Shown: positions 24,478 to 35,816 of the stretch, piece by piece
Position numbering within the stretch: the first letter of the stretch is position 1
Layout of the letters: the number at the start of each line of letters is the position of its first letter
Assembly: GCA_019426215.1 (NCBI GenBank)
Contig: CM033391.1
Coordinates: 12,016,708-12,080,707 of the forward strand
Length of the DNA stretch: 64,000 nucleotides
Source of the DNA: Buddleja alternifolia
Taxonomy: Eukaryota > Streptophyta > Magnoliopsida > Lamiales > Scrophulariaceae
Reading direction: 5' to 3'
Notes under the pieces: model-generated
Database searches by the model: none
Told to the model about the DNA's origin: nothing
What the model saw: only the letters and a program-made list of their open reading frames with translations
Position numbers and translations under genes: made by a program

Positions 24478-25455
24478 ATTGTCTATCAATCGACGTATAG
24501 GTACACTTAATATGATGTGTTAATATATAATATTGACGTATGAACACAAGTCAATTGAAGTATTATTTTCTGAAATCAACGTATGATTGTCTAGCAATTG
24601 ACGTATGATTGCTAGTCATTTGACGTATCAATGTTAGTCAATTGACGTATTATTTTCTGAAAATGACGTATGGTTGTCTATTAATTGACGTAATAATACA
24701 TTTAATATGACGTATTAGTACATTCAAATTGACGTATGAATGCTAGTCAATTGATGTATTATTGTTTATCAATCGACGTATAGGTACACTTAATATGACG
24801 TATTAATACATAATATTGACAATGAACGCAAGTCAATTGACGTATTATTTTTTGAAATCAACGTATGATTGTCTATCAATTGATGTATGATTGCTAGTCT
24901 ATTGACGTATGAATGCTAGTCAATTGACGTATTATTTTCTGGAAATGACGTATGGTTGTCTATTAGTTGACGTAATAATAAATTTAATATGACGTATTAA
25001 TACATTCAAATTGACGTATGAATGCTAGTCAATTGACGTATTATAGTCTATCAATCGACATATAGGTACACTTAATATGACATATTAATACAAAATATTG
25101 ACGTATTAATGCAAGTGAATTGACGTATTATTTTCTGAAAATCGCCGTATGATTGTCTATCAATTGACGTAATAATACATTTAATATGATGTATTAGTAC
25201 ATTTCAATTGACGTGTGAATGCTAGTTAATTGACTTGCAACCATACGTATTAGTACATTCAAATTGACGTATGAATGCAAGTCAATTGATGCATTATTGT
25301 ATATCTATCGACATATAGGTACACTTAATATGATGTATTAACACATAATAATATTGACGTATAGTTGTAAGTCAATTGCTGTATTATTTTCTGGAAATCA
25401 TCGTATGGTTGTCTATCAATTGATGTAATAATACATTTAATATGACGTATGAATG
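24478..25455. repeat. Array of GACGTAT-type short repeats (right arm, second part)
   Basis: This continues the array interrupted at 22373. Larger composite units of about 300 bp recur, each with the order GTACACTTAATATGACGTA, TTATTTTCTG, GTATGATTGTCTATCAATTG. Confidence 0.85.
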
Positions 25456-26170
25456 CATATAAATTTTAGCTTATGTTTAAAGAAAAAACTGTTTAATTCT
25501 AGACATTTCTTGATAATGTGTCATACTATTTCAGAAAGCCCTATATGTCTAATTTTAAAATAAAAAAGTAGTTTATTAGTTCGAGCATCGTATAGTGCGT
25601 TATAGACTTTCTCGTGAAATTGCGCAAAATTGCTAGCACATTTTAACTTACGTTTGTAGACAAAACTGCTTCATCCTAAACCTACCTTGATAGCGTGTCA
25701 TACATATTAAGAACTCTCTATGTTTCTATTTTCTAAATAAAATAACGATTTATGATTTTGAGCATTCTACAATGCGTTATAGAATTTCTCGTAAGATTGA
25801 GCAAAACTATAGAAAAATTCTAGCTTACGTTGAATAAAAATTTGTTCCATATTAGATTGTTTTTGATAATATGTCATACATTTTATGAAAGCCCTACATG
25901 ACTACTTTGAAAGAAAAAAAATAGTTTATGATTCCGAGCATTCTACAATGCGCTATAAACTTTCTCGTGAAGTCGCACAAAACTGTCATTAAATTTTAGC
26001 TTATGTTTGAAGCAAAAACTGTTTTGTACCAGACGTTTCTTGATAATGTGACACACTTAGTTAGAAATCTCTATGTGTCTGCTTTCAAAAGAAAAAAACG
26101 GTTTATGATTCCGAGCATGCTACAACGCGTTATAGAATTTCTCGTAAGATTGCGCAAAACTGTTAAATAT
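25456..26170 (+). repeat. Four more ~176-bp satellite monomers
   Basis: The TTGATAATGTGT-type landmark recurs with its G at 25512, 25689, 25865 and 26042 (spacing 176-177). These copies have the same orientation as the left array but are more diverged from it and from each other. Confidence 0.85.
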
Positions 26171-26606
26171 CAATTGAAAATACGTCGATTGTGCACGAAA
26201 TATACGTCGGACATGGCTTATGCATACTGTAGTTCTTGTTCGTATGAAATTCAAAAATAAAAATAAAAATTGTACTCGGAACATAATCAATATGGATCTC
26301 GATTTGTTCCTTTCATCATGGAAAACAAAATGGTGTCACTTTTGAACGACTTTAATCGCTGGAAAAGTCTATGTAATCAGATTTGTGATGAAGGGGAAAA
26401 GAAAAAAATAGGAAAGAGAAGAGAGAAGTGGAGAAGAAGGTGAATAAAAAATTAATAAATGGATTTTCGTCTTTTCAAGAGGGTAGGGAGTGAATCCAAA
26501 ATGGCAACATGAATTAAAGAGTTGAAAGTGTATAATTATAGATAGGGACTGATTCTTAATTTTTATTAGGGATTAGGGATTTTTGAATGATTTTCCCTTA
26601 AAATAT

Positions 26607-26902
26607 CATATCAAATATCATCGGGCGGCTCTCTCTATTCCTGTCCCATTCTTGGCGAAATCCCATTACAAATTTCTTGCAATCCAATTTCAGATCTCAG
26701 ATCCATGATCTCTCATCTAGTCCCATATTCTGATCTCAGACTACCCCAACATCCGAAACCAACACAGAAATTTGATGTGTAGATAATATACAATAGAGTT
26801 AATTTATTGGGAATATTTAAGTAGATAAGAAATTAAGATACGGTGCAATGCTCATAATATTTGATTTCATATCAGGAAATTATATATCAGATAGAGTGCA
26901 AT
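26607..26902. other. Short unassigned stretch
   Basis: Sequence between the Mutator-like element and the next LTR. The first half is C/T-rich with repeated GATCTCAGATCC-like pieces, as in some plant leader sequences, but no reading frame is supported. Confidence 0.4.
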
Positions 26903-28273
26903 TGATAAGAGTCGTTTTTACATGTGTTTAAGCCCTTCATTTTAGTCTATTAGATTCATTTATTGCTTGATTGGTGCCACTTGTGTGTTTAATTCGTGCG
27001 TTAAGTGATTTCAGGTCTTAAATTGATGCAATTGAAGAAAGGGCGAAAAAACTACGTGTAGAACAAGTTTTGCCCCAAAATGCTTCACACAATGGCACCC
27101 CAGCGCCACCCTCCTCGCTCCTAGGCGCCAACGAGCAAGAAAAGGAGTAGAAGCTACGCATTGCCACGCTTAGGCGCCGTCTGACCCACGCTCAGGTGCC
27201 CATTTTGACACCTTTCCCGCGCTCGAGCGCAGATCCCCTACTCCAGCCACTTTTGCTTGGCCACGTCACCACGCTCGAGTGCCGCTCTTGTCATGCCTGG
27301 GCGCCGATTTAGCTAATTGTGAAGCCTATAAATACTAGATCAAAAGGAGGGTCTAGGGTTCGGATTTCAAGATATTTTAGAGCTTTCTTGGGACTTGAAC
27401 CACACTTTTACACCATTTTGGAAGAGCAAGAAAGGGGAATTGCAAGAGATTGAAGCCTTCAACTGGAATTCATCATCAATCAAGTGTATTAGGGAGTTTT
27501 TAATTGCTTTCATTACATCTTTGTCTATGAATATGTACATGATTGCCTTAGATTCCTTTGTACCATTAACTATGAGCTAAATTTGTAAGACTAGGGTCAT
27601 TAGAATGCCAATTTGTGAAGTATTTTTAAAATAGTTATTTGTTTGAATAAATTCCTTTGTTGCTACGTGTTGCGAACTTGTGCTTACTTTCCTTACATGT
27701 GCTCAATCACCATGTGTTTGGTAAATTGCCTAGGTTAATCTTTTGAAAGAAAATTGAGCTAGGATGCAAGAAATTCACAACATAACCCGTTTAACAGGAA
27801 TTGCCCTAGTTATAGGTAGAGATTCCCAGGTGAAGTAAGTTGACCTTAATCGATGAGTTTCCAATCATGAATGCGTTCTTGATAATTAAATTTTTAAATA
27901 GACATATTTAGGGGACCTTTATTTATGTATAGGATTTCTATAGCGAGAGATGGGGTATTTATCATCATAGGATTTTCCACCATAGCAACATAGGTTAATG
28001 ATTTGACAAACTACATTATAATGATAACACATCAAATTGAGCCCTAACATGCGCCTTAGTTATCTCTCACACTTGAAATTTCAATCAATTCCTTATCCTT
28101 GTTTTTGTATTTTCTATGTTCGTTCGAAATCAACCTTTATTTTAATTGTTTATATACAAAATCTAAAATTAAAGCACTTGTCCTTGTGGTTCGACATCCG
28201 GAATTTTGTTCACTATTACTTCATATATGATTAGTAATCTTGCTATAAAATCACGTTAGATTCTAGCGTGTCA
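26903..28273 (+). mobile_element. Gypsy-like LTR, probably solo
   Basis: The block starts TGATAAGAGTCGTTTTTACA and ends CTAGCGTGTCA. Both ends resemble the LTR at 62195-63797 (TGATATATGTTATTTTTACA and TTGTCGTGTCA). TATAAATA at 27327-27334 marks the promoter. Upstream of it are imperfect palindromes of the type CGCTCGAGCGC. No PBS follows, so it is not a 5' LTR of a nearby element. The flanks (GCAAT and GAATT) do not form a clean TSD, so the solo state is likely rather than certain. Confidence 0.65.
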
Positions 28274-28415
28274 GAATTACTCATAAAATTCACAGTCGCA
28301 TCCCACCTCCATCTCTCTCCTAAAACCCTAAGCATCCTTTTCTCTTTTCTTCTCCGCTGACGATGACTTGGTGAAGCAATCGCTTCCATCATTACTGATG
28401 TCACCACCATTGTCA
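28274..28415. other. Short unassigned stretch
   Basis: 142 bp, C/T-rich, with AAAACCCTAAG. It could be a remnant of a gene leader, but no gene is supported. Confidence 0.35.
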
Positions 28416-30190
28416 TGTTAGGATTATGCCCTCCATGCCATATAGGAAATAGATTAAATAAGACATTTACCTTTATGTTGTACAAACTCTTATTCTTTAA
28501 TAAAGGCATTGTTTTGATCATATCAATCTTCATGGCATTAATATAAGTATTGAATAGATAAGTCCCAAGTAATCAAGAGGGAGCTTCTACTCCTCAATGA
28601 TTAGATGAGATGGACATTAGAAGTATCGGTTCCTTGTTTACTTAAACTAGAGTTTGCAAGTCGACGAGTCTTAATTGGGCATTAAGACCAGACTTGTATG
28701 ACGCAAGCTTTGACAAGGAATGTTAATCAGTCACTTTGGATGGTGGGATCTTGGTCATAGATATATCAATGGAATTGATATATTCGAACACGACTCGTCG
28801 TAATTCAATCACATGGGTAATTACTCTTTGGCTGTCAATGATTAAATTACTGATCACTGTAGTGTGCGTGAGCCTTAGACTCGAGGATTCACGAAGATTG
28901 GACTTGTAACACTGAGCGAGTTATTAGAGTGATTAGATTCATTTCACCCTTTGATGGGATCAACCTCAAAATGCGGTTCATAAGGACGTAGCAATTGTTC
29001 GGCGATTTCCAATAGGGGATAAACTGTCTTGGGTAGTAACGAGTTAACGTCTTGTGCGATCGTAGGTAAATGAAATTATAAGTTTTTGGCCAAAGCAGGA
29101 GAACTAACTTATGTATAGTACATAAGGGTAGTTTAGTAATTTCATCTTACTATGATTCATAAAGCATAGCATCAAGTCCTGTGAGTTTAACATAATCCAT
29201 GACTCTCACTCGATCTGGATGTTACAGTGAATGTCTTATACTCACATGGTGTCTGTGACTTAAAGGTTCATATTGATCTATTCAGTTCAATTGGGGTTCG
29301 ATGTGAGTCCACATGATTGGCTTAGTGACACTCACATCCTTGGTTTCCTTCCAGTGCCAATTGAAACGAACCTAAAGAGACGCGCTTAAAAGGAATTAAG
29401 TGAAGAAAATCCTTTCATTATCACACATATATATATATATAAATATAAATTAGGTAATTTGCTATTGATGAGCAAATCAATTTATTCGATTAATCGGATT
29501 AATGGAAATAAATTAATAATAAATAATTAGATGCATTTATTATGAACACATTAATTTATTTGAGTAATTAGATTAATGGAAATAAATTAATTATAATAAA
29601 TAAATAGACTTATTTATTATACTCATCCTTTCATTAAATAATTAGATTATTTAATTTAGATGATTCTTAATTAGTATTATATTTTCATTAGATTAAAATA
29701 TGTTGGACCTAATTAATAATTGGACTAAGTTGAAAGTCAATTTACCCAACTAGGATGAGAAGGGGTGTGTTTGAGCGTGTAAGTGAGGAGCTGGATGGGC
29801 TCAAGGAATTACTTAGTTCCAAGCCCATCACTCCTTATATACCTAACACTGATTAAGTCAAAACTTAACTCTCACATTAGATTTGGCAGCAAAGAAAGAA
29901 GAAGAGAAAAATATCTCGCTCCTCCCCTACAAGCCGTCGGCCTTAGAGTGTCATAGGGTGGTGGATTTTTCTTCAAGTTTGTCCCAGCGTGATATCTAGA
30001 GATAGGTGTTTATCAATTGCTGCTATCCGAAAGATCAAGGCTTGAATCAAATCAAAAGGTTAGTGAAAAGAGATTTCATCATCATGTTAATTTTTGAAAT
30101 TATTAATATTAATAAAACCCAAAAGTGATCCAATTGTGAATCCGGATATATATTTACGTTTCCACTGCGCAAGAATCAGGATACACAACA
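28416..30190 (+). repeat. LTR of Copia element A
   Basis: The block starts TGTTAGGATTATGCCC, ends GGATACACAACA and is followed one base later by an initiator-Met PBS. That makes it a 5' LTR of about 1.8 kb. No matching 3' LTR is seen to the right, so element A is truncated or rearranged. Confidence 0.8.
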
Positions 30191-30191
30191 A

Positions 30192-30204
30192 TGGTATCAG
30201 AGCC
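30192..30204 (+). other. Primer-binding site of Copia element A
   Basis: TGGTATCAGAGCC is the standard plant Copia PBS, complementary to the 3' end of initiator tRNA-Met. It directly follows the LTR. Confidence 0.9.
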
Positions 30205-31556
30205 AACTTTTGGCTTTTAATGATTTTATGATATGAATATGTTGGATTTTATGTTTATGATAAAAAATTTGATTAGATTAATATTTTTCATGGTTATATT
30301 TATTTTTTGAGAGTTAAATTTGAACCGTAATTTGATTGCATGATTTATGTTTTGAATATAAATGAAATTTTTTGTATTGGATATGAATTTGTGCATGAAC
30401 ATGAATATGTAGTTTTGAAAAATTTCTGAATCTTGGCTCAGGTAGTCGAGACGTCGCAGCTAAATGGGCAGCCACTCGAAGGCTGCATGCACAGCAGCCT
30501 ATTGGATAGGCTACCGTGTGGCCCTTAAGGGTGACATAGCGCCTACACAGCAGGCACTGTATAAACACAGTCGCGACCGGTTAGTTTTTTTTTTTCTAAA
30601 TTTGAACCGGGTTTGACCCGGCAGGTCAAACCTCGATTTCGACCCATGGGTTTAACCCATGGATAGAGGCATGGGTCAACCCAATTTTTAAAATTAAATA
30701 AAATATTTATTTTAAAATAGTTTTAAAATTAATTAAAGGATAAAATAATTTTTGAGATTAGTTTTATGCCTAATTTTAAATTGGATTTAAAATTAAAATT
30801 AACCCTAGAAGAAAGAAATTTATTTTGAATTAATTCTTTGTCGAATCAATTGGGAATTGATTTTTTGAAACTATATTAGATTCATTATCAAAGAGGATTA
30901 GAGTTGAATTAATTTGTAAATTGAATTTAGATTAATTCAATTATTTTCAAACCACACTTAATTAAAATTAGTTTTCAATTTAATTCTTTTTGAAAAAACT
31001 CCAACAAGTTAGCTATCTTTTATAATCTTTTGATGCATGATATTGTGGGATGCCTTCCATGGACTAGGTTTATTCATGAGTTTTGTTTACTGGGTTGTAT
31101 TGGCTTTTTAGTACCCCCCCAACCCCAGTTTGTATTTTAATTTTTATAGAAATATGTATAGGATGCATTTTTATCTATGTAATTAGAATAGGTCCTTTTT
31201 GGAAGAAGATCTGCTTGGAGCTGGAAGACCTAAAAGTTAGACATGGTTAGATTTTATAGGTCCCCTAACCCTCGATTGAGCCATTGGCTTGACTCAATCT
31301 AGATAAGTCCATGGAAAGCATGTGTGATAGAATTGCCAGGGGTTTTCTATTTTATAATCCATGTATGTGCGCTATAAATGGATAATGTGCAAAGTGAGAC
31401 CAATTAAACTCAAATTCTCCAATTGGATGAAAATACTGAATTTAGAATAAAAGGGAATTGGATGTCCGAACTCTCCATCGAACTTAGGAGAAGTTAAATT
31501 AATGTCAATATGCATAATTAATTTCTTCCCAGTATCGAAGGGCCCATTTCTGATAG
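30205..31556 (+). other. Leader region of Copia element A
   Basis: Non-coding, AT-rich sequence follows the PBS, with a GC-rich island at about 30425-30660. The stretch around 31300-31550 parallels that at 35220-35460 in element B, so the two elements are related. No gag frame is preserved before the similarity ends. Confidence 0.6.
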
Positions 31557-31799
31557 TCAGGGGCCGACTAGGGATGATCCACCTTTCCCCAGACTATCAA
31601 TCACAATCGTCTTGTCCTACCCTATAGGATTGAGGATTCGATCCCCCTTACAGGGGTTCTCCTCCTCTTCTTTCCTCGCTCGCTATCGTATTCCCCAAAC
31701 TAAAGGCCTGGGTCTAGCGCTTTTACGAGTTCGCTCAACCCTCTAACAAGGACATACCAATTTGAGACGCCAAGCAGCTAGCTTGTGTTTTTTCAACAC
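31557..31799. other. Unassigned stretch of higher GC content
   Basis: This block does not match the neighbouring Copia leader sequences and has a more even base composition. I found no reading frame or RNA gene in it. Its origin is open; organellar DNA is one possibility. Confidence 0.3.
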
Positions 31800-32299
31800 A
31801 AACTCTTTTTCTTTCGACAAACTAACTAACTCAAGAAGAACGTAAAATCAAGGACTTTGACTTATAACTTGGCTCCCACTACATTTTTTGAGATTCACAC
31901 TCCCACTGTGAAAAACAGAAGTGATCGTTGTAATGTACTTTGTGGTGGGGATTGAGTTCTTTAATTAATCTAATGGATGACAACCCTTTAACGATATTTG
32001 GTCCATTATTTAATTAAAGTGATGTCCAACATCAATCTATCCAATAGATGGTTCAATCTTCTTTTTCCCATAATCCACCAAAACCGGAACCCTTTAACAA
32101 TTTATAGGCTTTGTGGATTATCTAAGTTTACTCCCACTAACTTCTCATAATCTAACATTTGAATTTCACCTTGCAACCCTTTACTGATATTTGGGGTGAA
32201 ATATGTCTCGATTAAGGCATCTAATGCACTGAATAAAATTCTAGAATTAAATCTTGATATACGACCCCCACTTACTGGGAAGATGCCATATACTAGGGG
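31800..32299 (-). repeat. Inverted fragment of a Copia leader
   Basis: Read on the minus strand, this stretch follows the order of element B's leader: ATATTTCACCCC, GGTGAAATTCAAATGTTAGA, TTAGTGGGA, and later TGTAGTGGGAGCCAAG. The same motifs occur on the plus strand at 35510-35580 and 50365-50380. It is a rearranged piece of a related element in reverse orientation. Confidence 0.65.
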
Positions 32300-32981
32300 A
32301 AATCAAGTCTGGTATTTGGAGCGTGTTTTGGCAATTTGCCTTTGAAAGAACGAATTAATTAATTGGACAAATTAATTTAATTGGTTGTTTGATTAGATTA
32401 AACAATGGTAAATTAAATTAATTAATTTAAATATTTAATTAACTAGGTTAATTAAATATTTAAACTAGATTATTAATTAATTAATTAATATTGATTTAAT
32501 CAATATATATATATATATTTAATTGGATTATATTAATTGATTAAATTAACTGGACTAAATTGACATGGTCAACTTAGCCCAACTAAAGTTCAAAAGCCCA
32601 TATGGGGCATGTAACATTTAATCCTCCAACACAAGCTCTAGAGTGAATTAACTAAGAGAAATAATTCACATAACGTGAAATTCTCCACTAGAAATACAAT
32701 ACAGAGTAAACATTTTTCTTCCTCTCGCTAGCCGTCTATGGAGATGGAGTCGGAGATTTCCTGAAGTCAATTCCACCACGTGATGATCTAAAGACGGTAC
32801 CATTGAACCGTTGGAGAAGATTGAAGATTCGTAAGGATTAAAGATTGAATACACGAAAATGTAAGTTTTTTGTATTCATCTTTTTCTTGTTTAAAATCGA
32901 CTAAAGCCATGAATTGATCTTGGTTTAGGAATTCTGATTTGTTTTTATATTCCGCTGCGCATGCCTAGCAGGATCCCAACA
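32300..32981 (+). repeat. 5' LTR of Copia element B (truncated)
   Basis: This matches the last part of the LTR at 53378-55045, from GAAATCAAGTCTGG to the end TCCCAACA. A degenerate initiator-Met PBS (TGTATCAGAGCC, one G short) follows. The outer part of the LTR is missing and is replaced by the inverted leader fragment. Confidence 0.75.
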
Positions 32982-33879
32982 GTTGTATCAGAGCCAAATT
33001 TGTTAGCTTCGTTGAATTTTAATACGTTTTCTTCATGTTTATGTGATATATCGTGTTGAATGTGTATTGGTAATTTGGAATTATCAAGTTTGGATCAAAA
33101 AATATGTTGTTATTTTGGAATTTATAATTGGATCAAAATTCTGAAATTATTAATTTTGAAAAATATGTGATTGAATTAATTTTTCCGACTGGTTTTAATT
33201 CGCGAATCTAGAATTCTTGAATCTGGAATTTTTATCGGGTGAAAATCTATATTATTGATTGAATTGAAAATCTAGATTATTGACTGAATTGAAAATCTAG
33301 ATTTATCATTGGATTACAATCTGCAATTGGGTCGGGAGCACCAAAATTTAATGAAGATAGTGGCACTGGGCGACGCAAGTTACACCGTTAAAAGCTTCAC
33401 CTTTCACTGCTGAGATTGCCGATGGAATCGAAGGGCCAGAGTTACACGAAAAGCCACTGGTATCGCTACCTCAATCTGCGTTTGCAGCTGCGGCCTTAAT
33501 CACCAGAGAAAGCCTCGCCACCAGCTTCACCGTGCATCGCTGGAATCGAGGCTTAAGTCACCGCTGACGACGCTGGATTGTGGGGATAGTATCGCCGCTG
33601 AATGTGGGGATAGTATCACCACTTATTGCAGTCGAAGTTGGCCAGATTCATAACCGGACATGGCAGCTGGAATTTTTGAATCCGACGGGCGTTCTTCGTT
33701 GTTCCGGGGTCGGCGGTTGTCGGAGAAGTGACAAATAGGGGCAGCGGCGCCCTTATCAGAAGTAACCAGCATGATGGCCGGCGCCGACTTTGATTGCGCA
33801 AGGATGAAGGCAGAAGGAAGAAGGTCGAGTTGGGTTAGGGTATTTTGTTGTGTTGCGCCGAGCCCAACACATATTAAAT

Positions 33880-34160
33880 TATGTGTTGAGCTTGAACCAA
33901 TGCTCATTAATTAATGGGAAGTTGGGCTTGGCCCACTCGAATTAATTAAACAAAAAACCAAGCTGGCTTATTAAATTAATAGGGAGTTGGGCTTGGCCCA
34001 ATCGAATTAATTAAATAAATAGTCCAGTTTATTTTTTATTAAGAAGTGTTGGTCTTGACCCAATACAAATTAATTAATTGTTGGTCCAACACGATTTACT
34101 TCAATTAGGTATTGGGCTTGACCCAACATCAATTAATTCAATAGGATTGAATAGAATATG
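33880..34160 (+). repeat. Repeats of TTGGGCTTGGCCCAA-type palindromes
   Basis: Four to five copies of a short palindrome (TTGGGCTTGGCCCAATC or TTGGGCTTGACCCAAC) alternate with AATTAATTAAT-like spacers at about 60-bp spacing. Confidence 0.7.
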
Positions 34161-34429
34161 GGGCTTGGACCCAAATTGCAATTGAATTATTAATTGGATA
34201 AGACCCAAACTCAATTTTAACTAATTGGGTCAATCTTCTTCAAGCCTTCTTTGTAAATTTAATTATTGTTAAATTGGATTTAATATAAATTAAATTATAT
34301 TTGATTTACATAAAATTAAATAAAGATTTAAATTATCAAACGAAATTAAATGAGATTTAGTTTTGTTGATATTTTGAATCTATTTAATTTACCCATCATA
34401 ATTAAATAAGATATAATTTTGTAATTGAT

Positions 34430-35060
34430 TAAGTGGGACTTAGTCAATTATTTGTAAGCCCATAGAAATTAAGTGTGACTTAATTTCACATTGATGGAAA
34501 TTAATTTAATCTTTCATTGAAATTGAGTAGGACTTAATTTCACTAAGATTAAAGTTGATTTAATCATTCCCATTGAAATTAAGTGTGACTTGATATCACA
34601 CTGATTGAAATTAATTTAATCCTTTCATAAAAATTGAGTGGGATTTAATTTCACTAAGATGAAAATTGATTTAATCATTTTCATGGAAATTACGTGAGAC
34701 TCGTTTTCACAATGATTGAAATCGGTTTAATCTTTTTCATAGAAATTAAGTAGGACTTAATTCCATTTAGATCAAATAGATTTAATATCGCTTTGATTAA
34801 ATTAGTTTTAATCTTCTAATGAAAATTGAATTAAATTTAATTCCATGAAGAATAAATTGGATTTAATCATCATATCAAAATTAAACAAAATTTAGTTTTG
34901 TTATTAACAAAATTAGATTTAATTGATTATGATATAGATTTTTTGATCACATAAAATTAAATTGGGTTTAATTTTACTTTGATTAAATAGGATTTAGTCT
35001 TAGTGACAAAATTAAATGGTATTTAGTTTTGTATTAATCAAATTGGATTTGATTGAAAAA
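34430..35060 (+). repeat. Minisatellite, unit about 58 bp
   Basis: Units carry GAAATTAAGTGTGACTTAA-like and GATTGAAATTAATTTAATC-like halves and repeat about ten times with increasing divergence to the right. Confidence 0.75.
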
Positions 35061-35816
35061 ATAAATTAAATTTATTTTATACTCTTATCTCATGTGTGCT
35101 TTTATGTTTAAATGCTTGTTATATGTGATGAGATACACCTTTCATGGACTTGGATTTACGTTTAATTATGCATGCTTAAAATATATATGTTGATTTGGCC
35201 ATTGGCTTGGGCCGATCTAGTTAGTCCATGAAAATGTGTAACAGTAGAATTGCTAGGTTTTTCTACGCTTTATATGCATGTTAGCATGTTAGGAGTTAAT
35301 ATGCATTATAAGACCTTGATGTAAATATTTAAAATTCTCCCAATTAAAATAATATCGAATTAATAAAGGATGTGGGACATCCTCTCCCTCCACTAAGCTT
35401 AATGAAATTAAAATTACGACCAATGTGTAATGCTTCCCAGTTATAGGGGTTATGCATTCGGAAATAATTTGAAGTTTTGTTAAGTGCATGGAGTGCCTTA
35501 GTCGAAACATATTTCACCCCAGAAGCTTGTTAGGTTGAAAGGTGAAATTCAAATGTTAGATTAAAGGAGTTAGTGGGATGAACTCGGGTAATTCATGGGC
35601 TTAGAAATCGGCTAGGTTGCGGCATTGTGAATTATGGGGAAAGGTATTGAATAGAGGTGTCAAATGGGTTGATTGGATTGGATTTGGGTTGGGTCTAATT
35701 GGATTGGGTCCAAGGTGGGTTCGGTTTAAGATGGATCCAATAGTGTGGTTCCAATATGGATTTGGTTTGGGTTGGGTTGGATCGGTTCCAAATGGTTCTT
35801 GTATAAAGACCCAAGG

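Larger units (their letters stand above)
17877..26597. mobile_element. Mutator-like element carrying satellite arrays
   Basis: A perfect 9-bp TSD, TTAAAATAT (17868-17876 and 26598-26606), flanks diverged terminal inverted repeats. The left end reads GGAAAATTGGAGAAAAATCC and the right end, on the opposite strand, GGGAAAATCATTCAAAAATC. Similarity continues inward for about 150 bp, including AAAAGACAAAAAT against AAAAGACGAAAAT. Nine-bp TSDs with long TIRs are typical of Mutator-like elements. No transposase is recognisable, so it is non-autonomous. The interior is a GC-rich segment, a 176-bp satellite, TGACGTA-type arrays around a telomere-like core, and more satellite. Removing the solo LTR at 22374-24472 leaves about 6.6 kb. 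Confidence 0.75.
32982..35651 (+). other. PBS and leader of Copia element B
   Basis: Long non-coding leader with a GC-rich island (about 33340-33860) and two families of tandem repeats. The sequence breaks at 35651 at the hAT-like insertion and resumes at 50196, where the motifs continue in the order seen in the inverted fragment at 31800-32299. Confidence 0.65.

Noticed and set aside
26607..26902. Possible host gene leader
   Set aside because: The C/T-rich stretch resembles leaders in composition only; there is no start codon with a supported frame and no splice pattern.
26898..28278. A clean TSD for the LTR at 26903
   Set aside because: GCAAT and GAATT do not match. The element is reported as a probable rather than proven solo LTR.
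31620..31670. tRNA T-arm-like sequence (GATTCGATCCCC)
   Set aside because: No acceptor stem, anticodon arm or D arm could be fitted around it.
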